Of a stretch of 64,000 bases of DNA, positions 10,592 through 20,094 are shown piece after piece. Position numbers and translations under genes: made by a program. Location: contig NW_024755055.1 of the NCBI RefSeq assembly GCF_018991925.1, forward strand, positions 174,520 through 238,519, read 5' to 3'. Source of the stretch: Homarus americanus (taxonomy: Eukaryota > Arthropoda > Malacostraca > Decapoda > Nephropidae). Positions within the stretch are counted from its first letter, which is position 1; each line of letters starts with the position of its first letter. The notes below the pieces were generated by a model. That model had not been told where the DNA came from. It ran no database searches and was given only the letters and a program-made list of their open reading frames with translations.

Positions 10592-11600
10592 AAGGCATCC
10601 AGCCTCCCAGCTAGGCCCCTCTGTTCTTCTCTCCCTCCCCAGCCTCCCAGCTAGGCCCCTCCGTCCTTCTCTCCCTCCCCAGCGTCACAGCTAAACCCCT
10701 CTGTCCTTCTTTCCCTCCCAGCTAGACCCCTCCGTCCTTCTCTCCCTCCCCAGCCTCCCAACCTAGACCCTCTGTCCTTCTTTCCCTCCCAGCTAGGCCC
10801 CTCCGTCCTTCTCTCCCTCCCCCAGCGTCTGTAGACCCTCCGTCCTTCTCTCCTCCCCAGCCTCCCAGCTGGGCCTCCGTCCTTCTCTCCTCCCAGCCTC
10901 CCAGCTAGACCCCTCCATCTTCTCTCCCCTCCCCAGCCTCACCAACTAGAGCCCTCCGTCCTTCTCTCCCTCCCCAGCCTCCCAGCTAGGCCCCTCCGTC
11001 CTTCTCTCCCTCCCCCAGCCTCCCAGCTAGGCCTCCGCCCTTCTCTCCCTCCGCTAGACCCCTTCGTCCTTCTCTCCCTCCCCAGCTTCCCCGCTGAAGC
11101 CCCTCCGTCCTTCTCTCCTCCCCAGCCTCCCCAACTTGGCCCTCTGGCCTTCTTTCCCTCCCCAGCTAGACCCTCCGTCCTTCTCTCCTCCCCAGCCTCA
11201 CAGCTAGGCCCCTCCGTCCTTCTCTCCTCCCCAGCGTCACAGCTAGACCCCTCGGTCCTTCTCTCTCCCCTCCCCCCAACCTCCCAGCTAGGCCCTCCGT
11301 CCTTCTCTCCCTCCCCAGCGTCACAGGTAGACCCCTCCGTCCTTCTCTCCTCCCCAGCCCCTCCCAGCTAGGCCTCCGTCCTTCTCTCCCTCCCCAGCCT
11401 AGACCCCTCCGTCCTTCTCTCCTCCCCAGCGTCACCAGCCTGGGCCTCCATCCTTCTCTCCTCCCCAGCCTCCCAGCTAGGCCCCTCAAATCGCTCTCTC
11501 CCCTCCCAGCAGCCTCCCAGCTAGGCCCCTCCGTCCTTCTCTCCTCCCAGCCTCCAAGCTAGGCCCCTCAGTCCTTCTCTCCCTCCCCAGTACAGCCCCT
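10592..11600. repeat. 40-bp C/T-rich minisatellite (about 26 copies)
   Basis: The unit joins AGCTAGGCCCCTCCGTCCTT and CTCTCCCTCCCCAGCCTCCC. The first units are regular. From about 10800 many copies lack one or a few bases, mostly inside C or T runs. Translation of the minus strand gives a Gly-Arg-rich open frame that is not a gene. Confidence 0.92.
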
Positions 11601-11639
11601 GAACCCCTCTGTCCTTCCCCTCCATCCCAACCCGGCCAC

Positions 11640-11824
11640 AACGTTCCCCTTCCTAACCTCCCCAGCCAGGACCTCCCTCTTCCCTAACCTCCCCAGCCAG
11701 GACCCTCCCTCTTCCTAACCTCCCCAGCCAGGGCCCTCCCTCTTCCTAACCTCCCCAGCCAGGGCCCTCCCTCTTCCTAACCTCCCCAGCCAGGACCCTC
11801 CCTCTTCCTAACCTCCCCAGCTTC
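11640..11824. repeat. 31-bp CCTAACCTCCCCAGCCAGG array
   Basis: Six copies, nearly identical, abutting the previous array. The unit contains a CCTAACC core. Confidence 0.9.
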
Positions 11825-11838
11825 CATGACACTTGACA

Positions 11839-11995
11839 ACCTCACCGTCCACACCACTTGGTATCACTACTACCATTACCACCACTCACATCAACTGGCC
11901 AATAGTATCCCTTCAAGAACCACCACCGTCAACCACCAAAACTACCACCACCACCACCAACCACCAAAACTACCACTACCATCATCAACCACCAA
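11839..11995. repeat. ACC-rich low-complexity stretch
   Basis: CACCACCA and AACTACCACCACC words. It gives Thr/His-rich open frames with no gene-like features. Confidence 0.7.
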
Positions 11996-12260
11996 TCAGT
12001 CTCTCCCCGATCACCAACACACCACAACTACTTATTCTCAACCCATCCAACTCAACCGGTTCATCCACCACTCACCCATAAGGACCCCCCCAGCCATTCC
12101 CACGGTAGATAATGATTCACCTCCACCACCACCACCCAATAAGCCACCTCATTGTTTATAGTCTCCTGGCTTAGTGGTATACTGGCTTGCGACATGACTG
12201 GGTGGTTTAGAGACGGAGAAAGAGTAGTAGTAGTAGTAGTCATCACTTAATTTAACTTAC

Positions 12261-12345
12261 GAACCTCCAGGAATCCGCCTTTCAAACCGCCCCAGTGTCA
12301 TTCTTACCTGTAAAGAGAAAGAAAGAAAGAGAGAATTAGTTAACT
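12261..12345 (-). other. Candidate recursive splice site with 47-nt downstream exon
   Basis: Read on the minus strand, a CTAAT branch-like word and a long CT tract (12312-12339) lead to TTTACAG, joined directly to GTAAGA (join between 12308 and 12307). After 47 nt there is a second donor, TTC|GTAAGT (12260-12255). This is the layout of a recursive splice point followed by a short exon. The 47-nt segment is more GC-rich than its surroundings and is not a repeat. Its open frame reads VRMTLGRFERRIPGG, which I do not recognise. Alternatives are an ordinary short exon or chance. See the sister site at 46631-46745. Confidence 0.4.
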
Positions 12346-12355
12346 GTACAAATGC

Positions 12356-12358
<3 letters not shown>

Positions 12359-12391
<33 letters not shown>
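12359..12391. repeat. (GA)n microsatellite
   Basis: Perfect GA run of about 33 nt. Confidence 0.95.
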
Positions 12392-12393
<2 letters not shown>

Positions 12394-12523
12394 GCTTGAA
12401 TAGCCTCGTCACTCTTCACTTTACCCAAGTTACTTCGTGAGACGCATCTCACTCCATTTAATTTTCAACCTTCCTCCCCAATTCTTGTCCTCTACAGTAG
12501 TTGAACTTACTTGTCTATCTTCC

Positions 12524-12524
<1 letters not shown>

Positions 12525-12558
<34 letters not shown>

Positions 12559-12663
12559 TGAAAAAATATACAAATAACAATAATAACAATAGTAGTAGTC
12601 GTAATACCGTAATTATAATTTATATAATAACTACAACATATGAAAATAATAACAGTAGTAGTA

Positions 12664-12698
<35 letters not shown>

Positions 12699-12724
12699 TA
12701 AAAATAAAACACACAATCACATGA

Positions 12725-12755
<31 letters not shown>
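12525..12755. repeat. (AAT)n, mixed AT trinucleotides and (CT)n
   Basis: (AAT)n at 12525-12556, interrupted trinucleotides to 12700, and (CT)n at 12726-12753. Confidence 0.9.
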
Positions 12756-12756
<1 letters not shown>

Positions 12757-12826
12757 ACTCATCCATCCACCTCTTAAAAGTCTTCTACCTCTCCTCCTCC
12801 TCCCTTCAATAGCCTCCACTCCACTA

Positions 12827-13379
12827 TGACGTCACGCAGGTAAACAAACACAAGACGCAGTGCATTACAGGATCACGTGATAGGAAGAGGTCGTCATGAT
12901 AGTGGAATGTTGGTGAGTGCCATTGTGGAGGAGTGTTGGTGAGTGCCATTGTGGTGGAGGGTTGGTGAGTGCCATTGTGGTGGAGTGTTGGTGAGTGCCA
13001 TTGTGGTGGAGGGTTGGTGAGTGCCATTGTGGAGGAATGTTGGTGAGTGCCATTGTGGAGGAGTGTAGCAAGGTGCCATTGTGAATTGTTAGGTGTTGGT
13101 GAGTGCCATTGTGGAGAGGAGTGTTGGTGAGTGCCACTGTGGAGGAGTGTTGGTGAGTGCCATTGTGGAGGAGTGTTGGTGAGTGCCATTGTGGAGGAGT
13201 GTTGGTGAGTGGCAATGTGGTGGTGTGTTGGGTGAATGAAATATAAAACATTTTCGACTGAGACCATAAAGAAACACCTTTACTCTCCTCACAATCAATT
13301 ATAATTATCGGCCATCTTTAAATGTGTATATCCTCACTCGACCCACAATGCACCGCGCTAAACAAACCTGATGACGTCA
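12827..13379. mobile_element. MITE-like element with TGACGTCA ends and an internal minisatellite
   Basis: The two ends carry TGACGTCA in inverted orientation (12827-12834 and 13372-13379). They share weaker inverted words inside, including CAGGT and GTGCATT. The left end reads on as GTAAACAAACACAAGAC. The right end contains CGACCCACAATGCACCGCGC. The same left and right ends, in the same order, occur at 60312-60617, so this is a repeated element and not chance. The interior (12909-13225) is taken up by a 26-bp minisatellite. No transposase is present, so it would be non-autonomous. Confidence 0.6.
12909..13225. repeat. 26-bp GTTGGTGAGTGCCATTGTGG minisatellite
   Basis: About twelve copies with AGGAGT or TGGAGG tails, lying wholly inside the TGACGTCA-ended element. 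Minus-strand open frames (HSPTLLHNGT-type repeats) are translations of it. Confidence 0.93.
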
Positions 13380-13532
13380 ACACCTCCATCCAACTTCCTC
13401 TCGCTCTACCTTGAAAAAATGACATCATCATCATCCCTTCTTAAATAATGACTTCTTCCCCCGTGTACTTATTGATTGCTAAAAGAATTCGCGTTTTTTT
13501 TTCTCAACGTCAACCCCAAGAGTACGATGACT

Positions 13533-13975
13533 AAGTTCCTTGAGTACAATTGACGTAGCCCAGTAAGACATTGTTAACCCCTTGAGTACAATGAAGTAGC
13601 CCAGTAAGACATTGTTAACCCCTTGAGTACAATGAAGTAGCCCAGTAAGACATTGTTAACCCCTTGACTACAATGAAGTAGCCCAGTAAGACATTGTTAA
13701 CCTCTTGAGTACAATGAAGTAGCCCAGTAAGACATTGTTAACCCCTTGAGTACAATGAAGTAGCCCAGTAAGACATTGTTAACCCCTTGAGTACAATGAA
13801 GTAGCCCAGTAAGACATTGTTAACCCCTTGAGTACAATGAAGTAGCCCAGTAAGACATTGTTAACCCCTTGAGTACAATGAAGTAGCCCAGTAAGACATT
13901 GTTAACCCCTTGAGTACAATGAAGTAGTCCAGTAAGACATTGTTAATCCCTTGAGTACGATAGATCTGTACTCAG
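13533..13975. repeat. 41-bp minisatellite with GAGTACAATGA core
   Basis: Ten copies of CCCCTTGAGTACAATGAAGT plus AGCCCAGTAAGACATTGTTAA-type sequence (period 41 measured from 13578 to 13619). The core belongs to the dispersed GAGTACGATGA family. Inverted copies (GTACTCAGGGAACTA, ACTCAAGGGGTTA) follow at 13968-14025. Confidence 0.93.
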
Positions 13976-14025
13976 GGAACTAAACTTAAATCGGTTAAAA
14001 TTATCTAACTCAAGGGGTTATGCTC

Positions 14026-14255
14026 TTCCCTGCTTCACAATAGAGTGACCAAACACATGAATAAAGATATACTCACTCTTCACTTGTTTACATCTCTTCA
14101 CTTTCACTCATGTACAGTAAGTTGTAATATTTATGTCCAATAACTCAAGAGAAATTTATACCTGGATCCTCAATAATTCGTAAGTTAATCCCCCCCTCCC
14201 CCCCTGTAAGTGTAAGATTAGAGAGGGTGTTTATTTAATCTCTCATCTTTCAGTG
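14026..14255. other. Unique spacer, no gene seen
   Basis: AT-rich with a C-run at 14190-14206. Nothing recognisable. Confidence 0.5.
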
Positions 14256-14470
14256 TGTGTGTGGGTGGAGCAGATTGTGGTGGCAGGTGGTGGGTGTGGG
14301 TAATTGAATTGTGGGTGTGGTGTGGGTGGGTGGGTGTGGTGTGGGTGGGTGGAGTGTGTGTGGAGTGGAGTGGGTGTGTGGTGTGGGGTGGAGTGGGTGT
14401 GTGGTGTGGGATGGGCCATGGTGTGGAGTATTAATGATTATTGAATTATTGGGTGTGGAGTGTGTTGTGT
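14256..14470. repeat. GTGTGGGTGGG-rich tract
   Basis: Irregular GTG/GGGTG repeats, strongly G-rich on the + strand, with potential for G-quadruplex structure. Confidence 0.8.
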
Positions 14471-15536
14471 GTGTGTCAGAAGGGTCGAAACTCACAGCTT
14501 GACTTTAGTTATCAGATGCATTCTCTAATACCAGTTTAGGGGTGAAACTTATAATGTAAGGAGCTGGAACTGACACGAGGCAATTCTGTTTGGATTAAGT
14601 GAGATTCTTTAAGTAAACGGACAAGTACAGGGGTTCAGGGTTGGGTTTCTTTTTTAGTGTGTGTGTGTGTGTGTGTTTGTATGCGCACAAGAGACATTTA
14701 TACCGTGTTTACGGGCCCAAAAATCAGTGTCATGTCAACCTTGAACGTGTTGGGTGACCACTAGTTTTTTAGTGACCACCTTAAGAGGTCCAAAATTGGC
14801 CTAAAACAGAGTTCTGACCCACAAACACACCATTAACGTTTCCTGCACATAAACAAAGCCGCTAAAACAATATCATGCTAACTCTGAACCCACTAATCTG
14901 AAGTTAAACATTGAAAGTATATATATAAAACACAAGATAAAATGCATCACTCGTTCATAAATTTCCACTTACGAGGAAAATTTAACTGGTGGAAACTTTA
15001 GTAAGCTCGGGCCCAGTTTCCAACACCCATGCATCAAATTCTCTTCTGGGTCAACTTTCCATCCAAAGACACGAGTTTAAAATAGGAAATCCTGGGGAAA
15101 TCTTGAGACTCTCCTTGGCCTCCGAGAAGACAAGAACCAACACCACCGTATTTGGGGATTCTGAATATTTACCTGGTGTCGATTTCACGCGGCTCCCCCC
15201 ACCCCCTACCCTGTGCATCTCACTCCACACACAACTACTACCTCTACCTCCTAAACTTGTCCCCACCTCTAATCTTTTTTCATCTCCTTATCTTTCTCTA
15301 CACACCAGTCTGTTATTTCTACAAGGTCAGGATTCTTCACAAGACCTTACAAGTTCTCTACAAGACCTTCATCAGACTCAAATAATGAATCTCATATTTA
15401 CAGGTAATAAGCTTAAAAGTTGACTATACACACGGTATCTCAACTACTCAATGATGTAGTGTCTATCGATTTGCTGTGTGTGTGTGTGTGTGTGTGTGTA
15501 GTCTATAGCTCATCTGAATAGTGCATTTAACCCCTC
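14471..15536. other. Mostly unique sequence, no gene recognised
   Basis: Holds (GT)n at 14657-14678 and 15474-15499. A 144-residue open frame (14989-15423) lacks an ATG start at its left end. Its right half is Leu/Ser/Pro-rich and I recognise no domain. The word AAAACAATATCATGC near 14868 resembles AAAACAGTATCATGC near 17852, hinting at a dispersed repeat. Confidence 0.5.
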
Positions 15537-15690
15537 TGAGTACGATGACATGACAACCCCTTGAGTACAATGACAAAACAAGAGTACAACGAGTTAACCC
15601 CCTTGAGTTACGATGACTAAACACCTTGAGCATGATGACTTGATGGCTGAAATGAAAATGTCATCGTATTCAAGGAACTAAGTCCCAGGG
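15537..15690. repeat. GAGTACGATGA family, copy with inverted half
   Basis: Direct copies (CCTTGAGTACAATGAC, CTTGAGTTACGATGAC, CTTGAGCATGATGAC) run to about 15640. An inverted copy (GTCATCGTATTCAAGGAAC) follows at about 15660-15680, giving a foldback layout. Confidence 0.7.
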
Positions 15691-15929
15691 TGTCTATAGC
15701 ATATCAATACTGTCTCCAGATCACGTTACAATAAGCGAGTAGCCATCTCTGACCGCGACAAAGTACACCACAGTCTTGAAAGTCTCAGTACAGACCGATA
15801 ACCACTTCCTTATCTGTTAGTGTAGTGTAGTGTAGTACTCTGGGAGAGGAGGAAGCTAGAAGTACTCGTATACTAGAGGTGTGGAGATAGTGGGGGACGG
15901 GAAGGACGCACCTCAACGCACACTTTGGG

Positions 15930-16345
15930 TATGGGTGTAGGCATGGACGCACCTCAACACTTTCTAGGCATGGACACACCTCAACACTCTCTGGGTATGG
16001 ACGCACCTCAACACTCTCTGGGTATGGGCACACCTCAACTCTCTCTGGGTATGGACGTATCTCAACACTTCTAGGCATGGACGCACCTCAACACTCTCTG
16101 GGTATGGGCACACCTCAACTCTCTCTGGGTATGGACGCACCTCAACACTCTCTGGGTATGGACGCACCTCAACACTCTCTGGGTATGGACACACCTCAAC
16201 ACTCTCTGGGTATGGACGCATCTCAACACTTTCTAGGCATGGACTCACCTCAACTCTCTCTGGGTATGGACGCACCTCAACACTCTCTGGGTATGGACAC
16301 ACCTCAACACTCTCTGGGTATGGACGCATCTCAACACACACTCTA
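15930..16345. repeat. 27-bp ATGGACGCACCTCAACACTC minisatellite
   Basis: About fifteen copies of a 27-bp unit (ATGGACGCACCTCAACACTC plus TCTGGGT). Because 27 is nine codons, open frames persist on both strands (MDAPQHSLG on +, VEVRPYPES on -). I find no start, splice or flanking support for translation. Confidence 0.93.
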
Positions 16346-16589
16346 GATGTGGAGGTGTGGGCATGGGTATAAGAGAGCGACCAGCAACAGACACGTACCC
16401 TCCTGGGAGTTCACCAGCTGGGCCACCAACCAGGGTATCTCATCAACTCTCCCTCACAGCTGCTCTCACCCAATACCACACACCTACTACCATGTTATTT
16501 GTCCCCTAGAAGTATATATTTACAACACTACAACTATTATAACATACAGACAGATCCCTAGAGCCAGAATAACCATAGTGAGAGTGAGT

Positions 16590-16626
<37 letters not shown>

Positions 16627-16797
16627 GTATCTCAACTTCATCTCAACCAAAAGCTAACCTGACCATCATGATGACGTAAGCAGGTAGATATTTAAGTAGG
16701 TTGGTCAGGGTTATGTTAAGTGGCCTGATAAGTTAATACTAAGTAGGTGAGATAATTTTTGCCACATGTGTGCCGTGTGTGTGTGTTGTCGTGTGCT
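16346..16797. other. Spacer with (GT)n, no gene seen
   Basis: (GT)n with GAGT interruptions at 16580-16622. The rest is plain sequence. Confidence 0.5.
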
Positions 16798-16925
16798 GGT
16801 GAGTCGCCTGGCAGAGACTTGTGTTGTTATTCTGGCGCCGCCTTTATGACCCCATTCTGGAGGTGAGTCGCCTGGCAGAGACTTGTGTTGTTATTCTGGC
16901 GCCGCCTTTATGACCCCATTCTGGA
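16798..16925. repeat. Perfect 64-bp tandem duplication
   Basis: Two identical 64-nt copies (16798-16861 and 16862-16925), each starting GGTGAGTCGCCTGGCAGAG and ending ACCCCATTCTGGA. GGT restarts at 16926 and then diverges. The unit is GC-rich, unlike the nearby simple repeats, and carries GGTGAGT, a good 5' splice donor, at the start of each copy. Confidence 0.95.
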
Positions 16926-17016
16926 GGTTACCGCACGTGACACTACTCCCTGTGTCGTGGGGCGCTGCGGGGCGTCCTAATATTACTCCCCATGTAAAAT
17001 ATCTCTGCAGGTTGGA

Positions 17017-17089
17017 GTGTGTGTGTGTGTGAGTGAGTGTGTTTGTGTGTGTGTGTGTGTGTGCGTGTAATAATAATAATAATAATAAT
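17017..17089. repeat. (GT)n and (TAA)n
   Basis: (GT)n with interruptions at 17017-17067, then (TAA)n at 17068-17089, which is the probable 3' tail of the retroelement fragment to its right. Confidence 0.9.
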
Positions 17090-17600
17090 TAACGGTTTAT
17101 TGAAAGAGCTTGGCAGCCAGAAGGCTGAAAATATACAGTTACATATTTGGGGAATGGGTTACGAATTACAAATAATATACAAGTGACATAAGTGACACAA
17201 ATAAGACATATAGTAACTTAGATGGGGATCAGCTCAAAATACAGTTCATTTCAACATAGTGACAGTGTAGGGAGCAGTGTTTACTGGGAGTGAATACACT
17301 GATTTATTACATGTTATTGATAATTTTACAATGGTTGGGACTGGGCTGTTCTTATAGCGATCAGTTCGTGCACGTATGGGCTGGATGCGGTTGTGGTGTC
17401 GAACAGCAATTCTCGGACAGGGGATCTCAGGTGGTAGTAGGGGCCGGTGTCGGGGATGGTGTAGAAGCTTCTTACCAAATTTGCAGATGAGGCCGTGGTG
17501 ATGTGTGTGTGTGCGTGTACTGTCACTGTGAAACATGTTGTAAAGTACTGCTAGTCTCTCACCGCTGTTCATGTCGGAAACTGATTCCAGGATATCCTCT
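17069..17600 (-). mobile_element. 5'-truncated non-LTR retrotransposon fragment (3' end)
   Basis: On the minus strand an open frame (17626-17246) contains RIAVRHHNRIQPIRARTD followed by RYKNSPVPTIVKL. This resembles the R-T-x-x-(Y/F)-x-x-S-x-x-P-x-x-V-R-L stretch found near the C-terminus of many LINE reverse transcriptases of the jockey/CR1 type. The usual L-W-N after it is lost. Beyond the stop lies a 3' UTR with CAATAAACCGTTAA, then a (TTA)n tail (17089-17068), as expected for a LINE 3' end. The 5' side is cut by a CA microsatellite at 17603. The family is known for 5' truncation; the assignment here is by motif resemblance only. Confidence 0.5.
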
Positions 17601-17602
17601 TT

Positions 17603-17628
17603 ACACACACACACACACACACACACAC
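17603..17628. repeat. (CA)n microsatellite
   Basis: Perfect CA run. It also encodes the Cys-Val start of the minus-strand open frame, which is therefore not a real N-terminus. Confidence 0.95.
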
Positions 17629-17689
17629 ATAATCAAAATTCTATGTACCGACAAACACTGTACTGGAAATAGTCTGTAACACAACACTG

Positions 17690-17782
17690 GGGTCCCATAA
17701 ACACCCTTTGTAGCCCCTACTTTGTAATCCTTTTTGCGCTACCGCTCACAGGATGAAGAGGGCTTGCACAATAAACTAGCTG
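17690..17782 (+). mobile_element. AATAAACTAGC dispersed repeat, copy 1
   Basis: Contains GCGCTACCGCTCACAGGATG and then TGCACAATAAACTAGC. The core (CACAGGATG, a G-rich step, CAATAAACTAGC) reappears on the minus strand at 38381-38416 and 63960-64000. AATAAA near one edge suggests a retroelement 3' end. I associate this wording with decapod repeats, but that is memory, not a search. Confidence 0.5.
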
Positions 17783-18740
17783 GTGTCCACGTCAAAGTTA
17801 ACACACGCACACACAAAAAACACAAAACACACACACACACACAAAGGTTCCAAAACAGTATCATGCCTATCGCTGAACACCACTGATATGATCCCTTAAA
17901 ATTGTCCTTTTTTTATAACTAAACAAAATTCCTCAATAATTTAATATGCACTGTATTGTGTTGGTCCTCTGCAGCGTAACTCACCCTGCAGAGTACCCGT
18001 CTTATTTATCCCACTTTTTTTCCCAAATACAAATGTTAAAAAAGGTACAAGTGAAACGCGTTGGTGGCAGTGTGGAGGCCGCCCGCCCGCTGGCAAAAAC
18101 ATAACAGGGAGCAACTCCGGGAATGTGAACGTCACGGACAAAGGCAGTGTGAATGCCAGGGACGGAAACACGGATATACGGACACCAAAGGCTCGCCCAC
18201 TGTCCACCTTCCACTTGGCCCGCTGCGAAACATTTTTTTCGTGTACATTGACTGAAATGTTGTGGTATTTTGCAACTGTCGTTCAAGGAAATTCAACCCC
18301 AACATTAGGAGTCGACATTGTTGACTAAACGTGGACACTGGCATCGTTAACCTGGCATTTAAAAATTACACATCCGGTTAAAACATCCATCAGTCAGATC
18401 AGGAAACGTGTATACAGTGTAGACTATACACAACTAAAAACTGTATAATATCAATCTACTTTCAATGATCACACGTTTGTGCCTTTTAACGTGGGTTGGA
18501 AAAATCAAGACCTGACATTGAGGGTCCTGTACCGAGAATCTTCCCTGGCAGTAGAGTAGCGAGGTTCACGTGCTCCCTAAAACATAAACTAAGGAAGCCG
18601 TGTCTGTCTTAATGCCTCACCAGCTCATAATAACCCAAAATAAACACCGGCTAAATTGTTAAAGCAGGCGCGTCAACATGAAGCTGCCTCGCCTCCCTGC
18701 CTGCGTCCAGTCCCGCCACCCTCATGCTGGCAACACCCAG
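17783..18740. other. Mostly unique sequence, no gene recognised
   Basis: (CA)n at 17803-17842. The rest has balanced composition. Overlapping open frames of 64-94 residues on both strands at 17941-18344 match no family I know and have no matching splice pattern. A GC-richer patch (18060-18230) stands out but remains unassigned. Confidence 0.5.
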
Positions 18741-19110
18741 TACACCTTCCCAGGCCCCTCCCTCCCACCTTTACCCTACCCGCTCCCCCTCCTTTATCCC
18801 ACCCGCTACCCCTCCTTTATCCCACACCTCCTCCCTCCATTATCCTTCCCCCTCCCTCCTTTATCCCCCCTGGTCTTTCCTCCCCAACACTCTCCATCCA
18901 GTCTTCCCTCCCTCCTTTATCCCTGGGTGTTTCCTCCCTAACCCCCTATCACCCTGACCTCCCTCCCTCCTGTATTCCTTGACCCTCCATTCCTCCCTCA
19001 TCTTACTCCCACCCTTAGACTCCCTTACTCCCCTCTCTCCCTCACCTCTCGGTCCACTTTGGTCTTCCTCCTTTTCCCTACCTTCGTCCTCTCCCTTGAT
19101 CCTCCCTCCC
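18741..19110. repeat. C/T-rich CCTTTATCCC low-complexity tract
   Basis: Irregular repeats of CCTCCTTTATCCC. Pro/Leu/Ser-rich open frames derive from it. Confidence 0.8.
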
Positions 19111-19164
19111 ACTGGCCGCCACATCCGTTCATCCATTGAGAGAAAGCCAAGGACGGTACAAAAA

Positions 19165-19272
<108 letters not shown>

Positions 19273-19302
19273 ACAAATTTGGTGTTGGTAGGGGGCGACG
19301 CT

Positions 19303-19840
19303 TGCTACCTGTGGTGGTGGTGATGGTGGTGATAGTGATGAGACTGGTGGTGGTGGTGGTGACAGTGGAGGTGGTAGTGGTAGTAGTAATGGTGACAGTG
19401 GAGGTGGTAGTTTGTAATAGTGGTGGTGGTAGTGGTAATAGTGGTGGTGGTAGTAGTAATGGTGACAGTGGAGGCAGTGGTGATGACGATAGTACTGGTG
19501 TTAGTGACAGTAGTGGTACATGTGACGTTGGTAAAGGTGACAGTGGTGTTGGTAGTGGTGACAGTGGTGTTGGTAGTGGTGACAGTGGTGTTGGTAGTGG
19601 TGACAGTGGTGTTGGTAGTGGTGACAGTGGTGTTGGTAGTGGTGACAGTGGTGTTGGTAGTGGTGACAGTGGTGTTGGTAGTGGTGACAGTGGTGTTGGT
19701 AGTGGTGACAGTGGTGTTGGTAGTGGTGACAGTGGTGTTGGTAGTGGTGACAGTGGTGTTGGTAAAGGTGATAGTGGTGTTGATAAAGGTGACAGTGGTG
19801 TTGGTAGTGGTGACAATGATGAAAGTTGTGCTGAACGTAA
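19303..19840. repeat. GGT-rich tract and 21-bp minisatellite
   Basis: GTGGTGGTA low complexity at 19303-19528, then about thirteen 21-bp units (GGTGACAGTGGTGTTGGTAGT without its last base in 20-nt form) at 19529-19815. Because 21 is seven codons, all six frames stay open. The + strand reads GSGDSGV repeats, the - strand TVTTTNT or LSPLPTP. I treat these as shadows. Confidence 0.92.
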
Positions 19841-19857
19841 GTGGTGATGACAATGGG

Positions 19858-19990
19858 GAATTGAATTGAAACAGTTTATTTAGCCAGAAAAACACAGATA
19901 CAGAGTGGATAATAATAACAATATTAACATGGCTGAGCCATGAGAACCTGAGCTCTCTTGTAGGCACCTGATATATACTGTACATTTATC
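19858..19990 (-). mobile_element. Probable retroelement 3' tail
   Basis: On the minus strand the segment ends in GGCTAAATAAACTGTTTCAA and then a GAATT-type terminus. It includes an AATAAA signal and a TTATTATTATCC run. It resembles a LINE 3' UTR. It may or may not belong to the reverse-transcriptase fragment at 20095-20466, since a further AT-rich tail lies between. Confidence 0.3.
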
Positions 19991-20094
19991 TCAAGGAAGT
20001 ATTATGTAACCATTTAGTATCATCTGGAATAGTACAATAGCATGGTGGTAATAAAGAACATCTCATGTTACCACGGTTATCACTTCAATATTTA

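Noticed and set aside
15380..15415. Plus-strand recursive splice site (TTTACAG|GTAATA)
   Set aside because: There is no pyrimidine tract, and the donor half is weak (GTAATA).
14989..15423. 144-residue frame in mostly unique sequence
   Set aside because: It begins at GTG, not ATG, and its second half is low-complexity Leu/Ser/Pro. No splice or family support.
15785..16346. Nine-residue repeat proteins on both strands (MDAPQHSLG, VEVRPYPES)
   Set aside because: A 27-bp minisatellite with a codon-multiple period. No independent support for translation.
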